Program-made: the position numbers and the translations under genes | Shown: in pieces, positions 43,167-52,815 of the stretch | Position numbering within the stretch: position 1 is the first letter of the stretch | Layout: each line of letters starts with the position of its first letter | Notes under the pieces: model-generated | Database searches by the model: none | Told to the model about the DNA's origin: nothing | Seen by the model: only the letters and a program-made list of their open reading frames with translations | Source: CAJXQU01 sp965223825 | GTDB taxonomy: Bacteria; Pseudomonadota; Gammaproteobacteria; CAJXQU01 | Length of the DNA: 64,000 nucleotides | Direction of reading: 5' to 3' | Assembly (NCBI GenBank): GCA_965223825.1 | Contig: OZ245018.1 | Span: 124,001 to 188,000, forward strand

Positions 43167-44456
43167 TTAAAATATTTCGCGTTCAATTGCCCGGTAGCCA
43201 ATATCTCTACGGCAGTACATGCCGTCCCAGTTAATCGTATCGACTCTTCGATAGGCTTTTTCTTGCGCATCCGTGACTGATTCGCCCAAGACGGTCACGC
43301 ACAGCACGCGCCCTCCGGTTGTTGTGACGTTATCATTTTCTAGCGCGGTACCAGCATGAAAAACTTTGACGGTTTGATCGTTGGTGTGATCGTCTAAGCC
43401 GTTGATCACATCGCCTTTGCGATAAGGGCCTGGGTAGCCGCCAGCAGCAAGCACGACGCCTAATGCTGGACGAGAATCCCAATCTGCATGTCGTCCCATC
43501 AATTCGCCGTCGACGGCGGCCAAACAAAGTTCAACTAGATCGGACTGCAATCGCATCATGATCGGCTGAGTTTCTGGATCACCAAAGCGGCAGTTAAACT
43601 CAAGCACGTTGGGGATGCCATCGGGGCTGATCATCACCCCAGCGTAGAGGAAACCTTTATATGGTTTTCCTTCTGAGATCATGCCTTTGATCACAGGCTC
43701 AATGACTTCCGCAATAATACGATCATGCAGGAAAGGAGTGACAACAGGTGCTGGTGAATACGCACCCATGCCGCCCGTGTTTGGGCCTGTGTCACCGGCA
43801 TCACGCGCCTTGTGATCTTGCGAAGTGGCGAGCGGTAGAATCGTGCGGCCATCTGTCATGATGATAAAGCTTGCTTCTTCACCCGTGAGAAATTCCTCGA
43901 TAACAACGGATGAGCCTGCATCACCAAACGCATTATCTGCGAGCATATCATTAACAGCGGTGATCGCTTCATCAACGGTTTGCGCGATGACGACACCTTT
44001 ACCAGCAGCGAGACCATCAGCTTTTACAACAATCGGTGCGCCTTGTTCTTGGATATAAGCAACAGCCTGATCGACCAGCGTAAACGTCGCGCTAGCGGCG
44101 GTGGGAATACCGTGTCGGGCCATAAATGTCTTTGCGAAGGTTTTGGAGCCTTCGAGCATCGCTGCGGAACGGTGCGGCCCGAAGCATTTAAGATCAGCTG
44201 CTTCAAATTCATCGACGATTCCTTCGCACAGTGGTGCTTCGGGGCCGACAATGGTCAAAGCAATGTTATTGTCCTGTGCAAAGTTTATCAGGGTGGGAAT
44301 ATCATCAACGGCAATATCAATGTTACTGACTTTTTCTTCAAGCGCGGTTCCAGCATTGCCGGGCGCAACGTAAACATGTTCAACATTGTTTGATTGAGCG
44401 GATTTCCAGGCCAGCGCATGTTCGCGTCCGCCGCCGCCAATAATAAGTACTTTCAT
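43167..44456 (-). CDS. purD: Phosphoribosylamine-glycine ligase
   Basis: GAR synthetase, second step of purine synthesis. The 429-residue ATP-grasp enzyme shows KVLIIGGGGREHALAWK, ALTIVGPEAPLCEGIVD, VVKADGLAAGKGVVIA, LPLATSQDHKARDAGDTGPNTGGMGAYSP and EFNCRFGDPETQ. It is the last gene of the aroQ to purD reverse block, following purH by 30 bases. Confidence 0.97.
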   Translation of the reverse strand: MKVLIIGGGGREHALAWKSAQSNNVEHVYVAPGNAGTALEEKVSNIDIAVDDIPTLINFAQDNNIALTIVGPEAPLCEGIVDEFEAADLKCFGPHRSAAMLEGSKTFAKTFMARHGIPTAASATFTLVDQAVAYIQEQGAPIVVKADGLAAGKGVVIAQTVDEAITAVNDMLADNAFGDAGSSVVIEEFLTGEEASFIIMTDGRTILPLATSQDHKARDAGDTGPNTGGMGAYSPAPVVTPFLHDRIIAEVIEPVIKGMISEGKPYKGFLYAGVMISPDGIPNVLEFNCRFGDPETQPIMMRLQSDLVELCLAAVDGELMGRHADWDSRPALGVVLAAGGYPGPYRKGDVINGLDDHTNDQTVKVFHAGTALENDNVTTTGGRVLCVTVLGESVTDAQEKAYRRVDTINWDGMYCRRDIGYRAIEREIF

Positions 44457-44486
44457 GATGTTTAATTTACCAGGTGAAGGTTAAGT

Positions 44487-46046
44487 CTAGTGGCGGAAAT
44501 GGCGCATATTTGTAAAAACCATTGCCATGTCCGCGGCATCGGCCGCTGCGATAACTTCGTCGTCCCGCATTGACCCACCAGGTTGAATAACGGCTGTAAT
44601 ACCCGTTGCCGCCGCGGCATCAATGCCGTCGCGGAATGGAAAGAAGGCGTCTGAAGCCATGACGGAGCCTTTTACGTCTAGCTTCGCATGTTCAGCTTTA
44701 ATGCCTGCAATTCGCGCAGAGTTAATACGGCTCATTTGGCCAGCCCCGACGCCAATGGTCATGCTGTCTTTAGCGTAGATGATCGCATTTGATTTAACAT
44801 ATTTGGCGACATTCCACGCAAACAGCAGATCACGCATCTCATCTTCGGAGGGTGTTCTCTGTGTGACGATTTTCAATTCGTTGTATAACGCTAAATCCGC
44901 ATCTTGCACGAGCAAACCGCCAGTGACGCGTTTGTAGTCGAGCCTAGGTTGGGCTTCTGAAAACTCTCCGCAGACTAACAAGCGCACATTTTCTTTTGCT
45001 TTGAGTACTTCGATCGCCGCTTGAGAGGCTGAAGGTGCGATGATCACCTCGACAAATTGTCGATCGATAATGGCTTGGGCTGTCACGCTATCTAATTCTT
45101 GGTTAAAAGCAATAATGCCGCCGAAGGCCGATTCAGGATCGGTTTGATAAGCGCGGTTGTATGCGGCTAATAATGAATCATCAATAGCGACTCCACAGGG
45201 GTTTGCGTGTTTGACAATCACGCAAGCGACGGATGATTGGAATTGTTTAACACATTCCAATGCCGCATCGGTGTCGGCGATATTATTGTAAGAGAGTGCT
45301 TTGCCCTGCAGTTGTTGAGCAGAAGAAATGCTCGCTTCGGATTGATTCTGTGAAACATAAAACGCCGCGTTCTGGTGCGGGTTCTCGCCGTAGCGTAAGG
45401 TTTGCGCAAGGTCGAACTGCATGTTGAAGGTACTGGCGAAACCACCGGGCTGATCCGTTTCAACAATTGAGCCGAGATAGTTTGCGATCATACCGTCGTA
45501 ACGCGCCGTATGTGCATAGGCTTTCGCCGCAAGCTGAAAACAGAATTGTTCTGATACACCACCATCTTGTTCGATCGCATCAATAATTGTAGTGTAATCC
45601 GTTGGATCAACCACGATAGCCACATTTGCATGATTTTTCGCTGCCGCACGCACCATTGCGGGTCCGCCGATATCAATATTTTCGATCGCGTCTTCTAAGC
45701 TACAGTCGGGCTGAGCAACGGTCGACTCGAAGGGGTAGAGGTTCACGACGATCAAATCAATCGGTGCAATATCGTGTTCCTGCATGACCGCATCGTCTGT
45801 ACCACGACGGCCGAGAATGCCGCCATGAATCTTTGGATGCAGGGTTTTAACGCGACCGGCCATCATTTCAGGGAAGCCGGTGTGATCAGATACTTCTTTA
45901 ACGGGGAGGCCGAGTTCTGCGATCAACTTTGCAGTGCCGCCGGTGGAGAGGAGTTCAATATTCTGTTTTGCGAGGGCTTGAGCAAGTTCGCCGATGCCGT
46001 CTTTGTCAGATACGCTCAGCAGCGCCCGCCTGATTTTAATCGTCAT
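44487..46046 (-). CDS. purH: Bifunctional AICAR formyltransferase/IMP cyclohydrolase
   Basis: Last two steps of IMP synthesis. The 519-residue protein has the MGS-like cyclohydrolase domain (RALLSVSDKDGIGELA, GRVKTLHPKIHGGIL) and the transformylase domain with LRYGENPHQNAAFY, KHANPCGVA, ESAFGGIIAFN, and the C-terminal GGSMRDDEVIAAAD. It lies 6 bases after fis and leads into purD. Confidence 0.97.
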   Translation of the reverse strand: MTIKIRRALLSVSDKDGIGELAQALAKQNIELLSTGGTAKLIAELGLPVKEVSDHTGFPEMMAGRVKTLHPKIHGGILGRRGTDDAVMQEHDIAPIDLIVVNLYPFESTVAQPDCSLEDAIENIDIGGPAMVRAAAKNHANVAIVVDPTDYTTIIDAIEQDGGVSEQFCFQLAAKAYAHTARYDGMIANYLGSIVETDQPGGFASTFNMQFDLAQTLRYGENPHQNAAFYVSQNQSEASISSAQQLQGKALSYNNIADTDAALECVKQFQSSVACVIVKHANPCGVAIDDSLLAAYNRAYQTDPESAFGGIIAFNQELDSVTAQAIIDRQFVEVIIAPSASQAAIEVLKAKENVRLLVCGEFSEAQPRLDYKRVTGGLLVQDADLALYNELKIVTQRTPSEDEMRDLLFAWNVAKYVKSNAIIYAKDSMTIGVGAGQMSRINSARIAGIKAEHAKLDVKGSVMASDAFFPFRDGIDAAAATGITAVIQPGGSMRDDEVIAAADAADMAMVFTNMRHFRH

Positions 46047-46052
46047 AGATAC

Positions 46053-46355
46053 CTATTTACCAATGTTATATTTTTGCAATTTTTTGCGCAGCGTGCCGCG
46101 ATTCAAACCGAGGATCTCAGCGGCCTGTGTGATATTCCCCTTGGTTTGATCCATGACCGCTTGTAACAACGGTTTTTCAGCCTCAACCATGATGAGTTCA
46201 TACAGATTACCTGCTTTGTGCCCATCGAGATCGTGAAAATAAGTATGCAGTGATGATTCTATACACTGACTAATATTCCCTTTTCGACGGTCGCTCTTAC
46301 GGCGATCCTGTTGGCGGCGATCACGATCGCCCGTATATTCCATTTTTTCTGTCAT
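46053..46355 (-). CDS. fis: Fis family DNA-binding protein
   Basis: A 100-residue nucleoid protein. The C-terminal helix-turn-helix GNITQAAEILGLNRGTLRKKLQKYNI is typical of Fis. The N terminus is unusually rich in Arg, Asp and Gln (about the first 27 residues). The dusB-fis pairing, three bases apart, is conserved across gammaproteobacteria. Confidence 0.93.
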   Translation of the reverse strand: MTEKMEYTGDRDRRQQDRRKSDRRKGNISQCIESSLHTYFHDLDGHKAGNLYELIMVEAEKPLLQAVMDQTKGNITQAAEILGLNRGTLRKKLQKYNIGK

Positions 46356-46358
46356 ATC

Positions 46359-47345
46359 TCAAGCAGCAATTGTGTCAGCGGATTGCGTTGCAAAGAACGC
46401 ATCCAGCAGTTCAAGTTGTTTTTGTGTGCTGTCGAGCCGATTGATCTGTTTCCAAACCACATCGCCTCCCCTCAGCCGATCAAGATACCAGCGAATGTGT
46501 TTTCTGGCTATACGTAAACCCATATATTCGCCATAAAAGTCATATAAGTCAGTAAGATGCTCAAACATAACCTGTTTGAATGTGTGTAAATCAGGAGCAG
46601 GGGTGAGTGCGCCGGAGTGCAAATAGATTTTTATCGATTCGAATAACCAAGGATTGCCAAGCGTACCGCGACCGATCATAACGCCATCAGCGCCGGTTCT
46701 ATCGAGTACGAACTTGGCTTTTTCCGGTGTTGTAATATCACCATTGGCGTAAAGTGGGATGCTGATCGCTTGTTTGATCGCGGCGATCGTCTCGTATTCT
46801 GCGTCACCGCGATAAGCATCGGCACGCGTTCGACCGTGTACTGCGAGTCCTTGAATGCCGCTTTCTTCAGCGATCTGCGCGATGCGGACACCGTTGCGAT
46901 TGTCAGGATCGGTTCCGGTACGAATTTTCAGCGTCACCGGGACGTCAACGGCATTCACCACGGTGTGTAAGATGTCACTAACAAGCTGCTCATTTTGTAA
47001 TAAAGCGGATCCAGCCATGACGTTACAGACTTTTTTCGCCGGGCAACCCATGTTGATATTGATCACATTCGCACCGAGATCCACATGATACTGCGCGGCA
47101 TTGGCCAGCGTTTGAGGATCAGCACCCGCAATTTGCACAATGCGCGTGCCGGTTTCACCTTCATAATCGAGTCGTTTTTCGGTTTTACGCGATCCACGTA
47201 ATGACGGATTTGCAGAAACCATTTCTGAGGTCGTTGCATCAGCGCCGTGACGCTGACAAAGCATACGGAAAGGGCGATCAGTAATGCCGGCCATGGGCGC
47301 TAGCACGACGTCAGGAATAGCCGGTGAAGTGGTGGGCGCTGTCAT
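46359..47345 (-). CDS. dusB: tRNA-dihydrouridine synthase B
   Basis: FMN enzyme reducing uridine to dihydrouridine in tRNA. The 328-residue protein shows LAPMAGITDRPFRMLC, NINMGCPAKKVCN with the active-site Cys, VHGRTRADAYRGDA and GADGVMIGRGTLGNPWLF. It lies directly before fis in the conserved block and 9 bases after the DUF3426 gene. Confidence 0.96.
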   Translation of the reverse strand: MTAPTTSPAIPDVVLAPMAGITDRPFRMLCQRHGADATTSEMVSANPSLRGSRKTEKRLDYEGETGTRIVQIAGADPQTLANAAQYHVDLGANVININMGCPAKKVCNVMAGSALLQNEQLVSDILHTVVNAVDVPVTLKIRTGTDPDNRNGVRIAQIAEESGIQGLAVHGRTRADAYRGDAEYETIAAIKQAISIPLYANGDITTPEKAKFVLDRTGADGVMIGRGTLGNPWLFESIKIYLHSGALTPAPDLHTFKQVMFEHLTDLYDFYGEYMGLRIARKHIRWYLDRLRGGDVVWKQINRLDSTQKQLELLDAFFATQSADTIAA

Positions 47346-47354
47346 GTCAGTCGA

Positions 47355-48353
47355 TTAGAGAAAATTAAATTCAAAACTACTGGTTTGCGATCCATTCCCA
47401 ACGACTTCCAGCACCACATGAACGGGCAGTTCTGGTTGCATACCGCGCTGAATATCCACACTGCTGTCGAGATATTCTTGTGGTTTGAAAATGCGGCTAC
47501 CGACCGGCCGTCCAACATTATCGAATAGATCGAGCTGTAAGGAAGGAAACGCCTGTTGCTCAATATCGCGATTCATCAGTATGGCATTAACGAGCAAGAT
47601 GTCCTGAAATTGCGGGTGCTCGCGAACATCTCGTGAGATCAGTTGGATGGTGGTAGCATCGTTTGAGGCTTGTTCTACCGGGCAATCCAGCACGTTACAC
47701 AGTGGCGAAAGTTGTGGGTATTGTGTGATCAGGTTACTTGCATTGTATTGGGCGAATTGAACACCCAACAAGCCCAGCAGTAGTAACATCGTCGCCGTCC
47801 AAAAGAAGGACAGGCTATTGGTTTTCTCGGGTTGCTCCTCATCAATGGTTTTTTCGATAAGGTCGAGATCCAGCTCTTCAATATCAAAGGTGGGATCTTG
47901 TATGTGAGGAAAAGGAAATGACTCGGTTTCCTCTAGCGCTTCTGCTTTTTTTGTATCGGATGAGATGGCCGTGTCGTTAGCAAGCTGATCCGATTCGGGT
48001 TGGGCATCGTGATCATTTTGTGTCGTCAGAAATGACGTGTCTGGCCAATTCAGATCTTCCTCGGTTGCGTTTTCTAGGCTTATTTTTGTCACGATGGACT
48101 CATCGGGTAAATCTACATCGCTTGCTAAGAGTGCAGAGCCGCTGGCCGTGCCGATCTCAAGATCGTCCGTTTCGGTGGATTGTTCAGTGAAGGGAAGCAA
48201 CGCGCTGGCTTGGACGTCTTGATTTTCCAACAACGAGTCGATCGCATTAAACACAGTCATGCAACAGCCGCATTTCACTTGCCCATTTGCAGCTTTTATT
48301 TGGTCGACGCTAACACGGAAGTAAGTGTCGCATTCATGACAGTGTGTGATCAT
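47355..48353 (-). CDS. Zinc-ribbon and DUF3426 domain membrane protein
   Basis: A 332-residue protein. An N-terminal MJ0042-type zinc ribbon (CHECDTYFRVSVDQIK then CGCC) is followed by an acidic low-complexity stretch (about 40-170), a membrane helix (TATMLLLLGLLGVQFAQY, about 185-205) and a C-terminal DUF3426 domain (about 225-332). The family is common next to prmA and its role is unknown. The start at 48353 is chosen because the zinc ribbon begins there and it clears the prmA stop by 10 bases; longer in-frame starts would overlap prmA. Confidence 0.86.
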   Translation of the reverse strand: MITHCHECDTYFRVSVDQIKAANGQVKCGCCMTVFNAIDSLLENQDVQASALLPFTEQSTETDDLEIGTASGSALLASDVDLPDESIVTKISLENATEEDLNWPDTSFLTTQNDHDAQPESDQLANDTAISSDTKKAEALEETESFPFPHIQDPTFDIEELDLDLIEKTIDEEQPEKTNSLSFFWTATMLLLLGLLGVQFAQYNASNLITQYPQLSPLCNVLDCPVEQASNDATTIQLISRDVREHPQFQDILLVNAILMNRDIEQQAFPSLQLDLFDNVGRPVGSRIFKPQEYLDSSVDIQRGMQPELPVHVVLEVVGNGSQTSSFEFNFL

Positions 48354-48363
48354 GCTGCTGATT

Positions 48364-49263
48364 TTACGTGCTTTTTCGGATGGCTGCCAAGAGAACCCAT
48401 TCATTCTCAAACAGCGGCTCAGAAAATGTGAACCATTCTGAATAGGCGTTCAGAATCATGTCGGTTTGCTCACGCAGAATACCAGACAAAATCAGCCGAC
48501 CCGCTGGTTTTACGTAGCTGGCTAATTGCGGCGCGAGCATGATGAGTGGGTTAGCGAGAATATTCGCGATCAGAATATCGGCAAGGTGATCGGCGGCATT
48601 CCAGCGAGTCAGAAATGCATCTGGTCCGTCGATCAAAAGTGGTTCGCGAACGGCATTAGTTTTGGCGTTTTCAGCGGTGCTGATCAATGCCTGCTCTTCA
48701 ATGTCAACGGCATACACTGGCTGTGCGCCGAGCTTAGCAGCAGCAATGGCAAGAATGCCTGATCCACAACCATAATCAATAACGCATTGATCGGTCAGAT
48801 CCGTGGTGTTTTGCGCAAGCCAAGCGAGACACATGGCGGTTGTTTCGTGTGTGCCGGTACCAAATGCCATGCCGGGATCGAGAATAAGATTGATCGCCGT
48901 CGGATCGGGTGGCGTTTCCCAGCTTGGACAAACCCAAATCCGATCAGCAAAATTGATCGGTTTAAACCGCGACATCCATGCGCGTTCCCAGTCTTGCTCT
49001 TTAAGCGGAACAATTTCGTGCGGTGGAATATTTCCGGTGGATTTAAGTTGACGAAGAACGTGATCAAGATCGATCTTGTCATCGTACAGCGCGATGACAC
49101 GTGTTTGATCCCACAATTCGATGGCTTCCTGACCGACATCGAATAAGGCTTGATCAGCGGCATCTTGCAGGGTGATCGCGGCGGCAGCAGTTTCTTCTAG
49201 TCGTTCTGAGAGTGCGTCTGCTTGATCAGCGGTGCTGATGAAAACGAGTTGTGTCCAGCCCAC
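48364..49263 (-). CDS. prmA: Ribosomal protein L11 methyltransferase
   Basis: SAM-dependent trimethylation of ribosomal protein L11. The 299-residue protein begins MGWTQLVFISTADQADALS, aligning with the start of E. coli PrmA, and has DPGMAFGTGTHETTAMCL and the SAM motif VIDYGCGSGILAIAAAKLGA. The start codon is GTG and no clear ribosome binding site precedes it. A strong terminator lies only 18 bases upstream, at the end of accC. Confidence 0.94.
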   Translation of the reverse strand: MGWTQLVFISTADQADALSERLEETAAAAITLQDAADQALFDVGQEAIELWDQTRVIALYDDKIDLDHVLRQLKSTGNIPPHEIVPLKEQDWERAWMSRFKPINFADRIWVCPSWETPPDPTAINLILDPGMAFGTGTHETTAMCLAWLAQNTTDLTDQCVIDYGCGSGILAIAAAKLGAQPVYAVDIEEQALISTAENAKTNAVREPLLIDGPDAFLTRWNAADHLADILIANILANPLIMLAPQLASYVKPAGRLILSGILREQTDMILNAYSEWFTFSEPLFENEWVLLAAIRKST

Positions 49264-49280
49264 GAGGTAAGTGTGATCAG

Positions 49281-49314
49281 AAAAAACTGGGGATCAGTCG
49301 ATCCCCAGTTTTTT
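49281..49314 (-). terminator. Rho-independent terminator overlapping the end of accC
   Basis: On the reverse strand CTGGGGATC and GATCCCCAG form a 9-base-pair stem with a 4-base loop (GACT), preceded by an A tract and followed by TTTTTT. The first arm encodes the last codons of AccC and the accC stop codon begins in the loop. It should end much of the aroQ-accB-accC transcript before prmA. Confidence 0.9.
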
Positions 49315-50637
49315 CTCCAGATAATGAATATCAATGCCGCCTTTACAGAATCCCGCATCTTGAAGCATTTCAATGTGCAGCGGAATATTGGTTTTGATGC
49401 CTTCAATGACCAGTTCAGATAGGGCATTGCGCGCTCGCGCAAGTGCGTATTCACGGGTTTCACCATAGGCGACCAATTTACCGATCATGGAATCATAATA
49501 GGGCGGAACTTTGTAGCCGTCGTAAATATGCGTTTCCATGCGGATACCGGGACCGCCGGGCGGGTGATAGAGGTTGATCGTACCCGGGGATGGCATGAAT
49601 GTGTGCGGATCTTCGGCATTAATCCGGCATTCGATCGCGTGCCCACGTACGTTGATATCCTCTTGCGTGTAACTGAGCTTTTCCCCAGCAGCGACGCGTA
49701 TTTGCTCTTTCACCAAATCGACACCGGTAATCATCTCTGTAACCGGGTGTTCAACTTGTAGACGTGTGTTCATTTCGATGAAGAAGAATTCACCGTCTTC
49801 GTAGAGAAATTCAAAGGTGCCTGCACCGCGATAATTGATGCGTTTACATGCATCAACACAACGTTGGCCGATGAATTCACGCAGTTCTGGCGTGATGCCA
49901 GGCGCGGGAGCCTCTTCGATTACTTTCTGGTGACGTCGTTGTGTTGAGCAGTCGCGCTCACACAGATGGATGACGTTACCGTGCGTGTCAGCGAGAACTT
50001 GGATCTCGATGTGGCGTGGATGTTCGAGAAACTTCTCAAGGTAAACATCGCCGTTACCGAAGGCATTTTTCGCTTCTGTTTGCGTCATGGCGATGGCATT
50101 TTTTAAAGCTGCTTCGCTATGTACCACACGCATGCCACGACCACCGCCACCGGCGGTTGCTTTGATGATCACGGGATAACCGATCTCACGTGCGATGCGC
50201 ATGTTTTTTTCCATGTCATCATCGAGCGGGCCGCCGGAGCCGGGTACACAAGGCACACCAGATTCTTTCATGGCGCGAATCGCGGAGACTTTGTCCCCCA
50301 TGAGATTGATGGTTTCAGCGCGAGGGCCGATGAAGATGAAGCCACTTTTTTCAACTTGATCAGCAAAGTCTGCGTTCTCAGAGAGAAAGCCATACCCCGG
50401 ATGAATAGCGACAGCATCGGTGACTTCCGCCGCGCTGATCACGGCAGGAATATTCAAATAACTTTGCGCAGACGCGGCTGGGCCGATGCAAACAGACTCG
50501 TCAGCGAGGCGAACGTGTTTCAGATCGCGATCCGCTTCGGAATGAACAGCGACAGTTTTGATGCCCATTTCACGGCAGGCGCGGAGAATACGCAGAGCGA
50601 TCTCACCACGATTAGCAATAACAATTTTATCCAGCAT
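49294..50637 (-). CDS. accC: Acetyl-CoA carboxylase, biotin carboxylase subunit
   Basis: ATP-dependent carboxylation of biotin on AccB, first step of fatty acid synthesis. The 447-residue protein shows KIVIANRGEIALRILRAC, IHPGYGFLSENADFA, KATAGGGGRGMRVV, the HIEIQVLAD segment and FIEMNTRLQVEHPVTE. It lies 5 bases after accB. Its last codons and stop are part of a terminator hairpin. Confidence 0.97.
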   Translation of the reverse strand: MLDKIVIANRGEIALRILRACREMGIKTVAVHSEADRDLKHVRLADESVCIGPAASAQSYLNIPAVISAAEVTDAVAIHPGYGFLSENADFADQVEKSGFIFIGPRAETINLMGDKVSAIRAMKESGVPCVPGSGGPLDDDMEKNMRIAREIGYPVIIKATAGGGGRGMRVVHSEAALKNAIAMTQTEAKNAFGNGDVYLEKFLEHPRHIEIQVLADTHGNVIHLCERDCSTQRRHQKVIEEAPAPGITPELREFIGQRCVDACKRINYRGAGTFEFLYEDGEFFFIEMNTRLQVEHPVTEMITGVDLVKEQIRVAAGEKLSYTQEDINVRGHAIECRINAEDPHTFMPSPGTINLYHPPGGPGIRMETHIYDGYKVPPYYDSMIGKLVAYGETREYALARARNALSELVIEGIKTNIPLHIEMLQDAGFCKGGIDIHYLEKKLGID

Positions 50638-50642
50638 AACGA

Positions 50643-51104
50643 TTACTCGATGACGAACAGTGGTTGGCCAAATTCGACCGGTTGGCCGTCTTCCGCCAGG
50701 ATCGATTTGATGAGGCCGTCACGATCCGCTTCGATCTGGTTCATGATTTTCATCGCTTCAATAATGCAAATCGTGTCACCTTGCTTCACCGACTGACCAA
50801 CCGCAGAAAAAGGGGCTGCGCCGGGTGATGGTGACAGGTAAAAAGTGCCGACCATTGGTGATGTGAGTGCATTGGCTGCGGGCGCATCAGAAACGACAGC
50901 GGGGGCTAATGCCGGCTCTGCGGCGGCGGGCACGGGTGCCGCCGCTGGTGCGGCCATTTGATATGGCATCGGTGCATAAGCGGGTGCGTCGTTGTTGGAA
51001 TTGCGTGAGATGCGAACGGATTCTTCACCTTCTTTGATCTCAATTTCAGCGACGCCGGATTCTTCCAGTAATTCGATGAGTTTTTTTACTTTTCTTATGT
51101 CCAT
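50643..51104 (-). CDS. accB: Biotin carboxyl carrier protein
   Basis: Carrier subunit of acetyl-CoA carboxylase. The 153-residue protein has an N-terminal domain (DIRKVKKLIELLEESG), an Ala/Pro-rich flexible linker (about 45-85) and the biotinyl domain with the biotinylation motif EAMKIMNQIEAD. It sits between aroQ and accC as in most proteobacteria. Confidence 0.97.
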   Translation of the reverse strand: MDIRKVKKLIELLEESGVAEIEIKEGEESVRISRNSNNDAPAYAPMPYQMAAPAAAPVPAAAEPALAPAVVSDAPAANALTSPMVGTFYLSPSPGAAPFSAVGQSVKQGDTICIIEAMKIMNQIEADRDGLIKSILAEDGQPVEFGQPLFVIE

Positions 51105-51127
51105 AAAGGCTTGACCCTTCAGATAAA

Positions 51128-51571
51128 TTATTTATGTGAGAGAAACTGGTTTGCTGCGAGCAAGGCATACTCATAGCCCGCTGCGCCTAAACCACAAATG
51201 ACGCCCATGGCCACATCCGAAAAATACGAGTGTTGGCGAAAACTTTCGCGCGCATGGACGTTGGATAAATGCACTTCAATAAACGGTATCGAGACGCCTA
51301 ACAGCGCGTCACGTAAGGCTACGCTGGTATGTGTGAAGGCTGCCGGGTTGATAATGATGAAGGCGACTTCGTCGTTCATGGCATTGTGTATGCGCGTCAC
51401 GAGTTCGTGTTCTGCGTTTGACTGAAAAAAATCCAATACATGCCCTTGATTCTTTGCCTGAACTACTAGACGATCAGCGATGTCTTGCAAGGTATCATTG
51501 CCGTAAAGCGTAGGTTCACGGACACCAAGCAGGTTTAAGTTAGGGCCATTGAGAACCAGAATTTTTGCCAT
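51128..51571 (-). CDS. aroQ: 3-dehydroquinate dehydratase, type II
   Basis: Third step of the shikimate pathway. The 147-residue protein shows ILVLNGPNLNLLGVREP with the active-site loop, FFQSNAEHELV, INPAAFTHTSVALRDAL and PFIEVHLSNVHARE. It is the first gene of the aroQ-accB-accC unit, divergent from the NIF3 gene. Confidence 0.97.
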   Translation of the reverse strand: MAKILVLNGPNLNLLGVREPTLYGNDTLQDIADRLVVQAKNQGHVLDFFQSNAEHELVTRIHNAMNDEVAFIIINPAAFTHTSVALRDALLGVSIPFIEVHLSNVHARESFRQHSYFSDVAMGVICGLGAAGYEYALLAANQFLSHK

Positions 51572-51614
51572 TGATGTAGATTTAATTTTTTCAGTTTCGC
51601 GAAGATGTAGGAAG

Positions 51615-51630
51615 GTTAACAGAAGTTAAC
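51615..51630. promoter_or_regulatory. Paired GTTAAC sites between aroQ and the NIF3 gene
   Basis: Two perfect GTTAAC palindromes are separated by four bases in the 134-base divergent promoter region. Such symmetry fits a protein binding site, but nothing identifies the protein. Confidence 0.3.
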
Positions 51631-51705
51631 AACCATTTCGACCCTAAATTTAACTTTTTCTCGATCATTTTCCTCTAGGAATCCGACTTTCTCGCACAAT
51701 CACCC

Positions 51706-52473
51706 ATGCCCGTTACACGATCACAACTGGATAAACACTTTTCTGAACTCTTGCAGACCAAGATCTATCAGGATTATGGTCCAAATGGTTTGCAGATTGA
51801 GGGTGCTGTGACCATATCCCGTATTGCATTTGCCGTTTCAGCGACGGCGGCATCAATTCAAACTGCGTGCGATCAGCAAGCGGACGCGCTGATCGTACAT
51901 CATGGTTTGTTCTGGTCGTTTCATGGTGTGCGAACGATTACAGGGACGTTTGCACGTCGAGTGAAGCCATTGATTAAACATAATATTAATTTGTTCGCTT
52001 ACCACCTACCGTTAGATGGTCATGCCGAGTTGGGTAATGCTGCCACGATCGCGCAGAGTCTTGAGTTAGTCGAGCAGGCTGAGTTTGGTCTTTATAAAGG
52101 GGCGGCGACGGGGCGCAAGGGACATTTCAAAGAAGCGCTACCCGCGTGTGACTTACAGCAGCGCTTGATGGTTCTGCTCGATCATTCTGTGATTTTGTCC
52201 TCACATGATCCACACGCCAAGATCGAAACTATCGGCATTATCACCGGTGGCGCAAACAGTCAGTGGCGCGAAGCGGAAGCCCAAGGGCTGGATGCATATT
52301 TGACCGGTGAGATCAGTGAGCATGATTGGCATGAGGCGCAAGAAGCCGGTATTCATATGTTTGCAGGCGGGCATCACGCGACAGAACAATTCGGCATTCA
52401 ACGATTGATGGATCACACCCGCGAAACTTTCGATGTAGACTGTTTCTATATTGATAGTGTTAACCCAGCTTGA
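51706..52473 (+). CDS. NIF3/YbgI-family dinuclear metal protein
   Basis: A 255-residue protein close in length to E. coli YbgI. It shows QDYGPNGLQIEG near the start, the metal ligands in LIVHHGLFW, FAYHLPLDGHAELGN, and GGHHATEQFGIQ near the end. It is often annotated GTP cyclohydrolase I type 2, but that activity is doubtful for YbgI-like proteins. It is followed by a small lipoprotein gene after 10 bases. Confidence 0.9.
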   Translation: MPVTRSQLDKHFSELLQTKIYQDYGPNGLQIEGAVTISRIAFAVSATAASIQTACDQQADALIVHHGLFWSFHGVRTITGTFARRVKPLIKHNINLFAYHLPLDGHAELGNAATIAQSLELVEQAEFGLYKGAATGRKGHFKEALPACDLQQRLMVLLDHSVILSSHDPHAKIETIGIITGGANSQWREAEAQGLDAYLTGEISEHDWHEAQEAGIHMFAGGHHATEQFGIQRLMDHTRETFDVDCFYIDSVNPA

Positions 52474-52483
52474 GGGAAGGACA

Positions 52484-52774
52484 ATGAGCTCGAAAAAATT
52501 TTACGCAATCCTATTCATTCTATTAAGCGTTGGTTTTCTCGCCAGTTGTTCTGAAGAACAGCAAAATCGTTTATCGCGGCTTGGCGTGACTTGGTTAGAA
52601 GGTGATTATAAAGTGACGTATGCCGATGGTGCGCATGTGAAAGAATGGATCATTAAGGATGGAAAAGTCACTTCCGATCCAGCCAAGGGTTATTATTATT
52701 TTTGGGCTGTGATTGACGGCAAAAAACGATACGTGCAAACACCAATTGAACGTAGTTATATTGAAGAAATCTAG
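52484..52774 (+). CDS. Small hypothetical lipoprotein
   Basis: A 96-residue protein with a signal peptide and lipobox LASC (Cys near residue 22), so probably lipid-anchored. The mature part (LEGDYKVTYADGAHVKEWIIKD) looks like a small beta-rich domain. No family recognised. GAGGGAAGG precedes the ATG at 52484, preferred over an in-frame upstream ATG lying inside the NIF3 gene. Confidence 0.72.
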   Translation: MSSKKFYAILFILLSVGFLASCSEEQQNRLSRLGVTWLEGDYKVTYADGAHVKEWIIKDGKVTSDPAKGYYYFWAVIDGKKRYVQTPIERSYIEEI

Positions 52775-52815
52775 TCAAGTAACGCATTTCGTGCAGCACG
52801 AAGGTTTCTAAGCCG

